A stretch of 64,000 nt of DNA from NCBI GenBank assembly GCA_900549085.1, contig URMO01000001.1, positions 54,696 to 118,695 of the forward strand. The letters are read 5' to 3'. The DNA comes from an uncultured Collinsella sp. GTDB taxonomy: Bacteria; Actinomycetota; Coriobacteriia; Coriobacteriales; Coriobacteriaceae. A program made the position numbers and the translations under genes. The notes beneath the pieces are model-generated. The model worked only from the letters and a program-made list of their open reading frames with translations, searched no databases and was not told where the DNA came from. Of the stretch, positions 18,301 to 28,015 are shown in pieces; the first letter of the stretch is position 1, and the number at the start of each line of letters is the position of its first letter.

Positions 18301-21300
18301 ACCGGCAATTGCGCTAGCGGCAAGATTGCCCAAGTCGGTGGCTTTATCGGCTGCATTGTGCAGGGATCGAACGAGAAGAACGTCACCATTACCGGTCTTA
18401 GCTTTAGTGAATTCGCTATGACCGTGGGTAAGAACGGCGACAAGTTCAACGGCACCGGTGGTCTTCTGGGCTACAGCTGGGGCAACGCCATCGTCACCAT
18501 TGGCGATGCTGCTGCGAGCGCCAGCGATAACGCCTATGCCCTCAAAACTACCAACAACACGACCGTGACCGCAAATAGCTCTACCGAGGTCGGCGGCCTC
18601 GTATACGCCGCTAGTGGACACTGGATCATCAATAATTATGCTATCAATTTGGGCGGAGCTTCCTTTACCGCTAATAATGCCACCACGCTTGGTGTTCTTA
18701 TTGCTCGAGGCAGTACATCCAATTCGGATAATAGCTTTGGTGCCGAGACCAACTATAACGGTCTATATCTGGAGGACAGGGCTTGGTGGGACACCGCTTA
18801 TGTTGTGGATGACGTGTCTATAACCGCCCCAAAGGTAACGACATACGACGAATGGCTTGCAAATGGCGTAAAGCCCGAAAGTAATCTGATCGATAACGGC
18901 TGCAATGCGGTTGTCTCGCTTCATACCAAGGACGAAAAGCTGGACATGAGCGGAGATCCCGCTAGAGATAATAGTTATCGAAATCGCATTGCCCCCGCTA
19001 ATTCTTCTGATGATTTTCCACAATCAAATGGTTCTGTTCGCTACTACTACAATCTTGACAAAGCATATGCGGAGGTAGGCAACAATCCGGAAAACGCTAG
19101 CAAAGACAATTGGATGAACTCCGCAGAGTACTTATTACTTTGGTGTGCGTACCTGTATGCTCCTAGCGCGATTCAGGACTATATCATTCCGGGAAATCAG
19201 GCTATTTTCCATGGAAACAATATTGGCACGAGCGACAGCGCGGGCGTGGCAATCAATTTAGATGGATACAGTTTCTATCCTACTGACCCCGCGAAGGGCT
19301 CAACGGTTACTGTGAATAATGCAACGATTACGTTCCATTATTCCGACATTAAAGTTGAGCAAGAAGGTAACAAAAAGAATAGCGAAGCCACGCAGCACGA
19401 AAATATGCACTGCGCTCTCATCGGAACCCATACGGGCAGCCTCAAGGTTAAAAATGTCACGCTTGCAGGCACCGTGGGCTCTGTTGTGAACGATGCGGGA
19501 AGTTCGTCCGGTGCACTTGTGTGCTGCTGTATCTATGGGCCCATCAATGAGACTAATGTGGCGCAGCTCGAGATAGATGGTCTGACACTCGACGGCTTGA
19601 AGGTCGACGGTGTGAACGGCAATACCAGCTACGCTCCTCTGCTTATCAACGAGATGCAGACATGCGTGAACCTGAGCGCTAAGAATATTTCTTCAACCCT
19701 TAGTTACGCGAAAGGGGCCACGGCGGCAACCTCGCTCTTCGGCAGACTCGGCGTGGGAAAAGATTCCGATCAGGTGACGGCGAAGTTTGAGCGAATCAGC
19801 TTGCCCAGCCAAAAGGGCAATTCGATTTTTACTCATGCGAGCCTGCTGGAGAGTTTTGGCTACGGAAGCACGAGCACGGGCTCTGCGGACTATACCTTTA
19901 CTAGGGCTGATGCCGATGCGGGCAAGGTGACCTACGGATCCGAGATTGATGGGAGTACGGAGTACCCGGGCAAGCAGCTTTGGTATTACGACGAAGCGAC
20001 GTATGGCACCGATAGCGGTTTGGTGACGGTTGATAACAAGCAGGCAAGTGTCACGAATCCTTGGTTTGGTGACTATCTTCCTTATGTTTACAAGGGAAAA
20101 GCCACCGAGAATGGCGTTCAGTATCACGAAATCAAGGTTAACCAGAGACTCCCCAAGCTATTGACGGGGTGTGGGACGTATGGCGATCCGTACACCGTTA
20201 AGGATGCGACGGAGATGAACGCCATTGCCAATTACATAAACAATGGCACTGCCCTCGACGGCTGGGAAGTTACCATTGCTGCTAATCAGACCATACTGTG
20301 CGAGAGGCGTAGCGACAAAACGAAGACCGACAACGAGGTTGTGTACGTCTACAAGCAGAGCAATCCAAGCGAGAGCAAATGGGAGAAAAGGATCGGCGAA
20401 ACGACCGATCCAAACCAGACGCTAAAAGACGAAACGATGTGGCGTTACATTCAAAGTGCGTATTACAGCATTGAGCCTCCTGAGGGCAATAAGATTACCG
20501 TTGATGCGGCATCGTTTGGCGGGTTTGGCAACAAGGCCAATCCGTTCCGCGGTGTTATCGTTGGCAAGCCGGGTGCCTCGACTGCAACAATTGAGATTGA
20601 AAACAACAACGGCGAGCTTCGCGGCCTGGTTCCCTATAGCTATGGCAGCGTAGTGCGCAACCTCAACATCAACTATGTGAACGCATCGGCGACGATTACT
20701 TATTCTGCGAAGGATACCGACGGTGTCCCAACGTCGTTCTTTGGTGGCGTTATCGGCTGCATCCTTGGCGGCGATAACATTATTGATGGTGTGGTCGTGA
20801 ATGGGACGACGGCCGATAGCCCTACAACCGGCTTTACGGTTGCTGGTGGCGGAGCTAAGCCTCATCTTGTTCCGATCGGCGGTTACGTTGGTGCCATTAC
20901 GGGTGGCGGCGTGATCTTCCGCCATATGTCGGGGACATCTTGGCGCGCTGGAACCAAGGAAAAGTTCAAAAGCCGTGGCGAAGGTGGCGGCAACTTCCAG
21001 CTGTACGACAACCCCTACGTTGGTCGTGTGATTGATGGCTACGCCTTTAGCGAGGACTGTACCGACACCGTTGATAACGGTGACGCTAACTACAAGATTA
21101 ACCAGCTCGATGTAGACGACACCGGCTGCGTTACCACGACCGATACGTACATGAAATTCAGCTGGGGTGCCGGCCAGCAAAACAACAAGGCTCCTAAAAC
21201 TACAGTTAAAGATCCACAAGGTCTGCTCGTGCTGTCTGCCATTATTAACAGCGGCGCGGGTGCCGGTGCTGCTCATACCGACTCGACTGATGGCAGGGGC

Positions 21301-24300
21301 ACGTATCGTGGATCGCATGCGTATGAGGGCAGTAGCGTCAAAGGCGCCATATCTTCGACGGGATACAAATTCGGAAATGAACGGTATGGCAAGGTTCGCA
21401 ATGCGAATTACACTGCGGTCGGAAAACCCGACGATGCCGCCACAGCGATCGATTTCCCGACTTCGGTCAACGATGATCTCAAGGCGCCGGGCAATCAGGA
21501 GTACCAAGGTCCGCTGGACGGCAAAGACGGACAAGATATCAACTCGCCTTACTTGGTTACGAAATATGCGACCGATTGGCGTACTGGCTATGTGTGCGCG
21601 ATGGGCGTTTGCGGCATGGATCTGCAGTTTGAGCGAGGTAAGCAAGGCGACCCCTATGATATGACGGATTACGGCTCGGGGTTCTTGGGTCTTTCGGGCC
21701 GCTATTACTCAAACGCATGCGCGACCGACAAGAAGGTCAACGACAAAGATTTCATCACCCCGGGTATCGCCACCATCAACGGCAACGGCGTGACGATTAA
21801 GGTTAAGAAGAACACGCGCGAGTATGTCGATGATGACTACAACATTGCAGGCGTAGGCGGCTTGTTCAGCACCATCAAGTTCTACTCGAATCAATTCAAT
21901 AAAGGAAGCATTGAAGAGAGCGGCAATGCAAACGTATGCAATCTCAACTTCGAGAGCTGCAACATTTCGCTTACCTATGTAACTCCGAACGGGGAGGGGC
22001 AGTCCACGTCGACGAGCAATACAAACAGCGGCTCGGTGGGAGTCGGCTGCCTTGCGGGCTCAACTGCGAACCAGGGAGGCTCGGACGAGGTCGCCTATGG
22101 CGTGTTCAAAAACGTGGACATTTCTAGCAGTACCGTAGCCGGAGGCTGCACGGCCGGTGGCCTCATCGGAAGCGCTGGCGTTATGAGCCGCAGCGCCGAT
22201 GGCGCCAACGGTTCGATTGTGACTTACGGAGGAGGAGTGTCCTCTCCGGTGCAGCTCTATGACTGCTCGTACACTGGTCTTAACGTCACGGGAAAGAAGG
22301 ACGTTGGCGGCTACGTGGGTACGGTTGCTTCGGCGTGCGGCGTGTGGACAACCGCGGCCGAAGGAGTGGGCGAAAAGACTGTTGGCGCGAACTCGACCAT
22401 AACTGCTACGGGACTAGCCTCAGAATGCCGTGCGGGCGGTGTGTTCGGTTATACCTCCAGCAACGTATCGGTGAACACCAATATTGGCACCACGGTAGCC
22501 GCTGCATCGAGTACGGCGGTCATCTCCAAGGTTGATGTGCTCATCACCGGAGAGACTGCGGGGCAGACGGAAGATCAATTGAAAAATATGGGTGCCGGCG
22601 GCGTGGTCGGAAACGCCTATAGCGGTGTTGTCTCCATGAGCAACGTGCGCATTGAAGCCGGAGGCGGCGCCGAGAACGCCACTATTGGCGATAAGACCGG
22701 AAAGAATTCGAAGATTCGCAATGCGGGCGGCCTGATCGGGAAGGTTACGAGCGGTGGTAGCGGCTCCAACGCGTACTGGTTCGAGGACTGCGGCGTCAAG
22801 AATATCAACATCGCTGGCACCTACCAATGCTCAGGCGGGCTTATCGGCTACTACTTCAGCAACTTGGGCATAGCCTGCAACAACATCGCAATTGAGGGCG
22901 CTACGATCAAGGGCAGCTGGAGCGGCGGTCTACTTGGCGCGATTAACAGCGGTGCCGACGTCATCAACGTCACCAACACAAAGGTATCTAACACAACGTT
23001 TGGCGGAACCTCCAACGGCGGCATTGCGGGCGATGGACGCGGCCAGTTTCATCTGGTAAACGTGCTCATGGACGGCAACACCTACAAATCCGGCGTTAAG
23101 CAGGGCGTGCTCTTGGGCGAGGTTGACACAAGAGATAATCAGTACGGCCTCTTTGCAGCGGGCGTGGACGTAAAGCCTGGCAACGGCAAGACCACGAGCG
23201 ACCTGCCACCGATGGTTTACACGACCAATACGGCCGCCGTTAACAAGAAAACCTACATAGCGTTCGGAGACTACAACGATACGCTCGCCGCGCCCGGCGA
23301 GGGCACCACGCTCTACGGCGCGGACGGCACCGCTACTGCGGCGGCAAGCCCGTACGTGACCACGAGCCCCGTGAGCACGCTGGCGGTGCGTGCCTCCAAC
23401 GGCGACACCACTGATCGCTATCTTTTTGGTGACGGTGTGAATGTTTCTGGTGCATCGACTATCAAGGACCAGGCAGGGACCAACGTCTCCGGCCGCTACA
23501 CCTACACCAACATCGGTGGCATTGCTGACAGCGGCGCCTATCAAAACACCTCGAACTATTCATCCTCCAGCGCCGGTGAGTTCAATGCAAACAATGACAC
23601 GGATGCCACAAAGACGGATGCCAACCCTTACGTCCTTGTCCTTTCGGGCAACGACTCAGATACCGTTAAGGACTATCTCAATCTTGTTACCAACGGCGGC
23701 TATTCGGACGCGCTGCGCCTGAACGCAGATGGTTCGCATGTTTCGGCAACGGTTGACGTGTTCCAGCTCGAGAACGGTGTCTTTGTAAAACAGACCGACG
23801 TCGCCGATAGGGCGCTCGACGTTAAAGGCAGCGGCTCTTCTTTGTCGATCAGCGCTAACTCCAACTGGGATAACGGCAAGGGCCGCTTCAACCTGCTCAC
23901 CGTCACCTTTACCGAGGCTGGCCAGAGCTACAAGGTTATGGTGCCCATCATCGTCAAGCGCGTGCTCGAGATCAACTTTACAGCAACGTATTCCGAGGGC
24001 TCGAACTTCAACAGCGCCGACTACAGCAGCAAGTACGACAAGCACGTGCTCATTAGCAGCGGCGAGACCATGACGGGCTATCTTACCTGGACATACAACA
24101 AGGCATACACCGAGCCGACAGAGTATGGCTGGAACACGCACCTGGCAAGCGGCGGCGACATGAGGCCGCTTAATAAGCGCATTGAGTTCGGCGGAGAAAG
24201 GGGGGCGTTGCCTGTGGGCACGCAGCTGACGCTCGTGGACACGGCGCACAATAATAAGGAATATCACTATACGGTGCCCGAGGGAGGATCCTGCGCATCG

Positions 24301-25977
24301 GTTGCGCTGACGGACTTTGAGGACTCCAGCGGAAATCGCTATACGGAACAGTGGCTCAGCGAGACCATGGGCACGAAGGCAACGGAAGCGGACGACGGCA
24401 CGTGGGTTAAGCTGAGCAATGAGGAGAAGAAAGAAAAGGCCGAAGCCGAACTAGCCGGTATTGCTGGCGTGAAAATCGGCAACGACTACTACCGCGTAAA
24501 GACCGATGCGGATAAGAAACCGTTCTACAGCCTGACTGTTCCCAAAAAGAAGGCCGACGAGCAGCCCAAAAGCGAGAGCTTCTATCTTGTTGTTCGCACG
24601 CCAAAAGGCTCTGCCAACGTCAATGGATATACCGGCACGTCGGTCACGACGACAAGCGTGAACACGCATATCAACTATGTGCTTCGTAAAGATGAGGTGA
24701 AGGACTCGCTGGACTCGCACGAGAACACTGCCTCGACGTATAGCGTTGCCACGAACTTCCAGCACAATTTGGTGGACATCAAATCGGGTACCAACCAGAT
24801 GGTCGTGAAAGAAACGACCTATCCGCTTTATATGGACGTGAGCGATACCATTACATTTGGCGAGCAAGAATATACGAGTACCGATGCGCTGTACTACCAG
24901 CTGGATTCCTCGCTCGTGAACTACGAGAAGAACGGCAGCGCTGCGGGCGCGCATGGCTACCCGACCGGAACCCAGGGTACGTATTCGTTCTACGTGACAG
25001 TGGGGGGCAAGTACTACGTCCCGCATGCCTCAACCGTGAACGGCAAGACGAAGTGGACATGGGGGGAGGCCACCGCTGAAGATCATCGCGCCGCTACGGG
25101 CGTATGGACCGCGGACGGTACGGACATGAAATTGACGCTGGCCGACGCAGGTTTTGGGGCAATTGATCTTTCCGGCATTCGCGAAATCGCTAAGAACCAT
25201 GGCAACGAGTTCACCATCACCATGGAGGCGAATCTCGCCATGACGGAGCCTGCGTGCCAGGCTGGTATTAGCGCTTCGCAGAATGACGGCACAGATAAGT
25301 ACACAAAGCCCAACTACCGTGCGTACCTCTCTACGAATGATGAAACGCTCAGCACCAGTAGCAACTCGGCATACATCGACGGCAAAGCTGGATACTACCG
25401 CATGGACGTGGGCTCCTCGACTATTGCGCTCGAGGCTTCAAAGAAGTCGCAGCTGGGCATCAACATCGATGACCTCAAGTCCGCCGACGGCGAAATCGCT
25501 CTGGTGGGAACGTATGATTTGTCCAAGCTCGCGGGTGCCGAGGCCATGATCTCCAATGCCAGCACGGTGACCTATACGTTGAGCTTGCAGCGCCGGGGTA
25601 AAGACGGCTATGCTCCGGTCAGCGATATCTCAAAGTACATTACGGTGTTCGGTAGCGACAAGCTGGGCGCGGGCTCGTTGAGTGGCAGCAGCTACGTTTT
25701 TACCGACACCAAGGCTGGCGACACGTTTGCCACGCGTGACGGTAACAGCCTTGCCTTTAAGCATGCCTTCCGCGTTAAGGTGAACACCGATGTTGAGACG
25801 GCTGGTCAGACCTATGCCAACTATCGTCTGGTGCTAACGGCCAATATGTCCGATAACGGTGTAATAAAGGACACGCCAGTCAATGTCAGCAACCTCGGAG
25901 GCTATAAGAACTCCGACTACGTGACGTACACGCTGTCGCGCATCAACACCAAGGGCATTCCCCACGGGTCCAACTAG
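15322..25977 (+). CDS. Giant exported repeat protein (3551 residues), GLUG-like beta-helix
   Basis: Signal peptide at 1-30 (basic start, hydrophobic core, cleavage near VFA-QE). Residues about 35-150 are an acidic Ala/Asp/Glu linker. Much of 150-2600 is made of irregular repeats with a GG-[LVI]-[IV]-G core followed by short strands (e.g. GGLIGACGNNA, GGLIGKATN, GGVIGDVSF, GGLLGYSWG, GGLIGYYFS), the pattern of GLUG-type beta-helix adhesins. The last ~900 residues are non-repetitive, strand-rich domains. There is no LPxTG, choline-binding or transmembrane end, so attachment must be non-covalent or via the three upstream membrane proteins. AGGTAGGA upstream of the ATG; terminator just after the stop. 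Likely adhesin or S-layer-like fibre. Confidence 0.8.
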   Translation: MRTAKRITTACLTAIMIFQALAPSTEVFAQELDAVMEASVSAARAAGNTARSVQDAVATALQDADQAASDDAATTPGADAGATEGGDGSANAGESQDSTTDGTTSGDAPAEGDASQDDAAADEGAADEEQADDADADAAAQADVKYEYNTAKELETAIGDANVTVDADKVIRVTIGTSEDLIKLSNTNPAIYQNAAITKGGATGSGLNLCNTVTTANGVVLSFLGLGAPNAPFKGSFGLETTPVVLNKPLFNSIELSADMTLKLTWKGATSDPIVASSIAGGDHKLVVALTVAPVAENTTAITLTSPLLGSVSGALTLDATYAAKDGAAPAVNIQSGNDNVGLLADTLVDAASLSVKQLALPSKYNGTPAIQTTKDGASAGGLIGACGNNATVAINGNIDLSGVSVKGRAASGGLIGKATNLTLNIADGVTVKPACNVGDKDSACSGGVIGDVSFARKFAVKPNMFDLGKLVTLGASQRAGALFGVADISNGDIVVQGGTYKSKFTLPEEVSFNGSYGGLVGKVFATAKGADESLRAFVVQKDADKKTCSIEFELAGKLSDTGGVVGYVGDSADSNSQPVAVALDGVTVACKGDASARTDAGKFGGAVGVVDTRNVLDVRDFKLTSDNPIGKAQSNRAAGIAGSAWNAVIKFSGITDLSGASFAENSTTGQLVYENHNALIFAAGNGSNGELTDKGAKGWTFKRSNTASKTDDIATYGEVIRLGGYFIKLDADTHKLTLPDSLTAANGVYTLTSVKDFAQLAITWQTNGYYSMVEGVSENNPNILQSATITVNGTIDLKGTGLTGFTQDCADGSQVFLGKLNGNGTNGNGTINLAVGEPYGTRDGAVLGEGDTSKGNGKIYRHGRLGLFAAVNGATISNVTIAGSMKFDNGSAIDAGSLAGAIVGNLSLSGVTCKTNIACDDTFANDVNIGGIAGSVSAASTVAFEGNSKAQATITKAQTLNGNMRIGGAIGYVGDYASIFNVTGLEVAGSIETGNCASGKIAQVGGFIGCIVQGSNEKNVTITGLSFSEFAMTVGKNGDKFNGTGGLLGYSWGNAIVTIGDAAASASDNAYALKTTNNTTVTANSSTEVGGLVYAASGHWIINNYAINLGGASFTANNATTLGVLIARGSTSNSDNSFGAETNYNGLYLEDRAWWDTAYVVDDVSITAPKVTTYDEWLANGVKPESNLIDNGCNAVVSLHTKDEKLDMSGDPARDNSYRNRIAPANSSDDFPQSNGSVRYYYNLDKAYAEVGNNPENASKDNWMNSAEYLLLWCAYLYAPSAIQDYIIPGNQAIFHGNNIGTSDSAGVAINLDGYSFYPTDPAKGSTVTVNNATITFHYSDIKVEQEGNKKNSEATQHENMHCALIGTHTGSLKVKNVTLAGTVGSVVNDAGSSSGALVCCCIYGPINETNVAQLEIDGLTLDGLKVDGVNGNTSYAPLLINEMQTCVNLSAKNISSTLSYAKGATAATSLFGRLGVGKDSDQVTAKFERISLPSQKGNSIFTHASLLESFGYGSTSTGSADYTFTRADADAGKVTYGSEIDGSTEYPGKQLWYYDEATYGTDSGLVTVDNKQASVTNPWFGDYLPYVYKGKATENGVQYHEIKVNQRLPKLLTGCGTYGDPYTVKDATEMNAIANYINNGTALDGWEVTIAANQTILCERRSDKTKTDNEVVYVYKQSNPSESKWEKRIGETTDPNQTLKDETMWRYIQSAYYSIEPPEGNKITVDAASFGGFGNKANPFRGVIVGKPGASTATIEIENNNGELRGLVPYSYGSVVRNLNINYVNASATITYSAKDTDGVPTSFFGGVIGCILGGDNIIDGVVVNGTTADSPTTGFTVAGGGAKPHLVPIGGYVGAITGGGVIFRHMSGTSWRAGTKEKFKSRGEGGGNFQLYDNPYVGRVIDGYAFSEDCTDTVDNGDANYKINQLDVDDTGCVTTTDTYMKFSWGAGQQNNKAPKTTVKDPQGLLVLSAIINSGAGAGAAHTDSTDGRGTYRGSHAYEGSSVKGAISSTGYKFGNERYGKVRNANYTAVGKPDDAATAIDFPTSVNDDLKAPGNQEYQGPLDGKDGQDINSPYLVTKYATDWRTGYVCAMGVCGMDLQFERGKQGDPYDMTDYGSGFLGLSGRYYSNACATDKKVNDKDFITPGIATINGNGVTIKVKKNTREYVDDDYNIAGVGGLFSTIKFYSNQFNKGSIEESGNANVCNLNFESCNISLTYVTPNGEGQSTSTSNTNSGSVGVGCLAGSTANQGGSDEVAYGVFKNVDISSSTVAGGCTAGGLIGSAGVMSRSADGANGSIVTYGGGVSSPVQLYDCSYTGLNVTGKKDVGGYVGTVASACGVWTTAAEGVGEKTVGANSTITATGLASECRAGGVFGYTSSNVSVNTNIGTTVAAASSTAVISKVDVLITGETAGQTEDQLKNMGAGGVVGNAYSGVVSMSNVRIEAGGGAENATIGDKTGKNSKIRNAGGLIGKVTSGGSGSNAYWFEDCGVKNINIAGTYQCSGGLIGYYFSNLGIACNNIAIEGATIKGSWSGGLLGAINSGADVINVTNTKVSNTTFGGTSNGGIAGDGRGQFHLVNVLMDGNTYKSGVKQGVLLGEVDTRDNQYGLFAAGVDVKPGNGKTTSDLPPMVYTTNTAAVNKKTYIAFGDYNDTLAAPGEGTTLYGADGTATAAASPYVTTSPVSTLAVRASNGDTTDRYLFGDGVNVSGASTIKDQAGTNVSGRYTYTNIGGIADSGAYQNTSNYSSSSAGEFNANNDTDATKTDANPYVLVLSGNDSDTVKDYLNLVTNGGYSDALRLNADGSHVSATVDVFQLENGVFVKQTDVADRALDVKGSGSSLSISANSNWDNGKGRFNLLTVTFTEAGQSYKVMVPIIVKRVLEINFTATYSEGSNFNSADYSSKYDKHVLISSGETMTGYLTWTYNKAYTEPTEYGWNTHLASGGDMRPLNKRIEFGGERGALPVGTQLTLVDTAHNNKEYHYTVPEGGSCASVALTDFEDSSGNRYTEQWLSETMGTKATEADDGTWVKLSNEEKKEKAEAELAGIAGVKIGNDYYRVKTDADKKPFYSLTVPKKKADEQPKSESFYLVVRTPKGSANVNGYTGTSVTTTSVNTHINYVLRKDEVKDSLDSHENTASTYSVATNFQHNLVDIKSGTNQMVVKETTYPLYMDVSDTITFGEQEYTSTDALYYQLDSSLVNYEKNGSAAGAHGYPTGTQGTYSFYVTVGGKYYVPHASTVNGKTKWTWGEATAEDHRAATGVWTADGTDMKLTLADAGFGAIDLSGIREIAKNHGNEFTITMEANLAMTEPACQAGISASQNDGTDKYTKPNYRAYLSTNDETLSTSSNSAYIDGKAGYYRMDVGSSTIALEASKKSQLGINIDDLKSADGEIALVGTYDLSKLAGAEAMISNASTVTYTLSLQRRGKDGYAPVSDISKYITVFGSDKLGAGSLSGSSYVFTDTKAGDTFATRDGNSLAFKHAFRVKVNTDVETAGQTYANYRLVLTANMSDNGVIKDTPVNVSNLGGYKNSDYVTYTLSRINTKGIPHGSN

Positions 25978-25983
25978 CCACGC

Positions 25984-26018
25984 AAAGAGGCGGCAACCAC
26001 CCAGTTGCCGCCTCTTTT
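25984..26018 (+). terminator. Terminator of the surface operon
   Basis: AAAGAGGCGGCAAC / GTTGCCGCCTCTTTT, 14-bp stem with a 6-base loop and trailing T. Strong. Confidence 0.92.
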
Positions 26019-26050
26019 CCTGCTCGCTCGGACTGCCGCTGCTTCAGCTT

Positions 26051-26152
26051 CCCAACCGTCTTTCCAACTTTCCACCTCACTTACCACCTAAGGTGGAAAG
26101 CTGGAAAGTTAAGTGGAAAGCTGGTAAGTTAGGTGGAAAGTTGGAAAGTTGG
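26051..26152. repeat. Palindrome cluster upstream of the AlbA-like gene
   Basis: Near-perfect large inverted repeat: 26051-26087 (CCCAAC, CTTTCCAACTTTCCACCT, ACTTACCA) pairs with 26120-26152. The loop carries further GTGGAAAG and CTGGAAAG units. The unit GTGGAAAG[CT]TGG[AT]AAGTTA recurs three times on the plus strand. It ends immediately before the gene's ribosome-binding site. A related cluster lies after the gene at 27663-27740; the 30 bases from 26091 to 26120 recur there unchanged. Confidence 0.85.
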
Positions 26153-26162
26153 GAGGTTCGGC

Positions 26163-27632
26163 ATGAATGAGGAGTGGTTGGCGCAGGTCATCCATCATCT
26201 GCGGACAATAGGAAACGACACCCAGCAGTACGAAGTAAAAGAAGCCAAGGGCGCGCTCCCCAAAAGCATCGTCGAGACGCTTTCGGCATTTTCCAACGCG
26301 CAGGGCGGCTTTATCATCCTCGGCATTTCCGAAAAGAACGGGTTTATGCCCGTCGAGGGTTTTGATGCCCGCAAGATGCAAGACGCCCTCTCTTCTGCAT
26401 GTGAAAAGCTGGCTCCCGTTGTGAGGCCGGATATCCAAGTGCTCCCCTTCGAGGGTAAGCTGGTGCTTGGCGCGCGCATCAAAGAAATGCATCCACGCGA
26501 TAAACCCTGCTATATTGCGGCACGCGGAATGTACGATTCGTCCTTTATCCGTACGGGCGACGGCGACCGGCGCATGACTCCCTACGAAATCGATCGCTTT
26601 ATGGAGGAGCATGTTCAGCCTACATACGACGACGAGCCGGTCGAAGGTGCCACGCTCGATGACCTTGACGCCGATCTTTTGCAAGGGTTTATAAAACGCC
26701 AGCGCGAGCTACACCCTAGGCTTTTGGGCACCAGAAGCGACGATGAGATTCTCCTTGACCTGCATGTGACCAAAAGGGTGGACGACGCAATCGTGCCGAC
26801 GCTTGCTGCAATTGTCGCGATGGGACGGTTTCCGCAAAAGTTCTTCCCACGTCTCAATGTGACCTTTACGGCGTACCCCGGGACCACAAAAACGCAGCGA
26901 GTAAGTGATAACAAGCGTTTTGTGGATTCTCAGACCATTTTGGGTCCGATCCCTTTCATGATTGAGGACGTGCTTGCCGCCGTTGCGAGAAACACCCGAA
27001 ACGCAGCGGTTATCGAGGGCGCGTTCCGGAAAGATGTGCCCGATTATCCGCCCGTGGCGCTGCGCGAGGCGGTGGCGAACGCGCTCATGCACCGCGACTA
27101 CTCTTCCGCCGCGCGCGGCTCACAAGTGCAGGTCAACCTGTATATCGACCGCGTCGAGATTCTCAATCCCGGCGGGCTGTACGGCGACGTAACGATCGAT
27201 TCGCTGGGAGTTTCTGGGGTTTCGTCATCCAGAAACCAGTTCCTTTCAAATATCCTCGAGACCACGCCGTACCCAGACGGTGGCTACGTGGTCGAAAATC
27301 GCGGCACTGGTTATCAGGAGATAGGTGAGCAGCTCGAGCGGGCAAACATGTTGCCGCCCGAACCAAAGAACTCGACAGTTTCTTTTTCGTTGACGTTCGA
27401 TAAGCGAAAGATAATGCGGGCGGAACAGGTGACGTCTGTGGGGCATGTGGACGAGGCAATCTTGGATTACCTGGCAACACATTCTTCGGCTTCGACCAAG
27501 GAGCTCACCGACGCTTCGGGTTTGAGCAGGAGCGCCGTTTCCAACCACATAAAAGGCTTGATTGGTGCGGGCAAGATTGAGGCGATGGAGCCTCCGCGCA
27601 GCCCGCGACAACGGTATCGACTCGCGAAGTAG
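26163..27632 (+). CDS. AlbA_2 / RecG-like ATP-binding protein with C-terminal HTH
   Basis: 489 residues in three parts. Residues about 14-140 are an AlbA_2 (Schlafen-type nucleic-acid-binding) domain with EVKEA and FSNAQGGFIILGI. Residues about 290-410 form a HATPase-like domain (ALREAVANALMHRDYS, then RVEILNPGGL). Residues about 435-489 form a winged helix (TKELTDASGLSRSAVSNHIKGL). Proteins of this architecture are annotated as transcriptional regulators or putative RecG-like ATPases; some sit in defence islands. The start ATG 26163 has GGGAGG at 26151-26156; an in-frame ATG at 26133 lies in the palindrome. It stands alone, bracketed by homologous palindromes that could be its own binding sites. 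No partner toxin is seen. Confidence 0.82.
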   Translation: MNEEWLAQVIHHLRTIGNDTQQYEVKEAKGALPKSIVETLSAFSNAQGGFIILGISEKNGFMPVEGFDARKMQDALSSACEKLAPVVRPDIQVLPFEGKLVLGARIKEMHPRDKPCYIAARGMYDSSFIRTGDGDRRMTPYEIDRFMEEHVQPTYDDEPVEGATLDDLDADLLQGFIKRQRELHPRLLGTRSDDEILLDLHVTKRVDDAIVPTLAAIVAMGRFPQKFFPRLNVTFTAYPGTTKTQRVSDNKRFVDSQTILGPIPFMIEDVLAAVARNTRNAAVIEGAFRKDVPDYPPVALREAVANALMHRDYSSAARGSQVQVNLYIDRVEILNPGGLYGDVTIDSLGVSGVSSSRNQFLSNILETTPYPDGGYVVENRGTGYQEIGEQLERANMLPPEPKNSTVSFSLTFDKRKIMRAEQVTSVGHVDEAILDYLATHSSASTKELTDASGLSRSAVSNHIKGLIGAGKIEAMEPPRSPRQRYRLAK

Positions 27633-27662
27633 GGCTGTCCGTCGCCCATGCTTCGGTCTCCC

Positions 27663-27760
27663 AACTTCTTTCCAGCTTTCCACTTAACTTACCACTTAAG
27701 GTGGAAAGCTGGAAAGTTAAGTGGAAAGTTGGGAAGCAAGTGGAAAGCTGACATGTTAGG
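27663..27760. repeat. Palindrome cluster downstream of the AlbA-like gene
   Basis: Contains a perfect 16-bp stem CTTTCCAGCTTTCCAC (27668-27683) with its complement at 27701-27716, plus further GTGGAAAG units to about 27748. It shares a 30-base segment, from AGGTGGAAAG at 27699 to AAGTGGAAAG near 27728, with the upstream cluster. Confidence 0.8.
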
Positions 27761-28015
27761 TGCGGACTGACGAGGGGTTAATAATTGCACAAACCATACC
27801 AGCCAAACAAAAAGATACCAATCTGGTTGGTAAAACACCGTCAATGAGCCGCGAGCCAACTAGCTGCGTAAATAAAACCTAAAGAACTGTTGCAAATGAA
27901 TGGCAAATACCCAGATGCCGCCGTTGCGATTTTCAATTAACTGTTACGCGGGAACAGCAAAATGCTACTATCTAACAAGCACGTAAGAAAGCAGATTAAC
28001 GGTTAAGGCTAAGAA
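27761..28015. other. AT-rich intergenic region
   Basis: No gene is seen. Base composition is clearly lower in GC than the surroundings. TACTAT at 27966-27971 could be a -10 for the HTH gene, but the matching -35 is poor (GTTACG). The palindrome CTGTT-ACGCGGG-AACAG (27941-27957) overlaps that position. Confidence 0.4.

Noticed and set aside
25900..25977. LPxTG sorting signal at the end of the giant surface protein
   Set aside because: The C-terminus ends in a strand-rich segment (INTKGIPHGSN) with no LPxTG, hydrophobic helix or basic tail.
26051..26160. Type III toxin-antitoxin RNA repeats upstream of the AlbA-like gene
   Set aside because: The repeats form one large hairpin rather than tandem identical units, a related cluster also lies downstream, and the protein is not a ToxN-type RNase.
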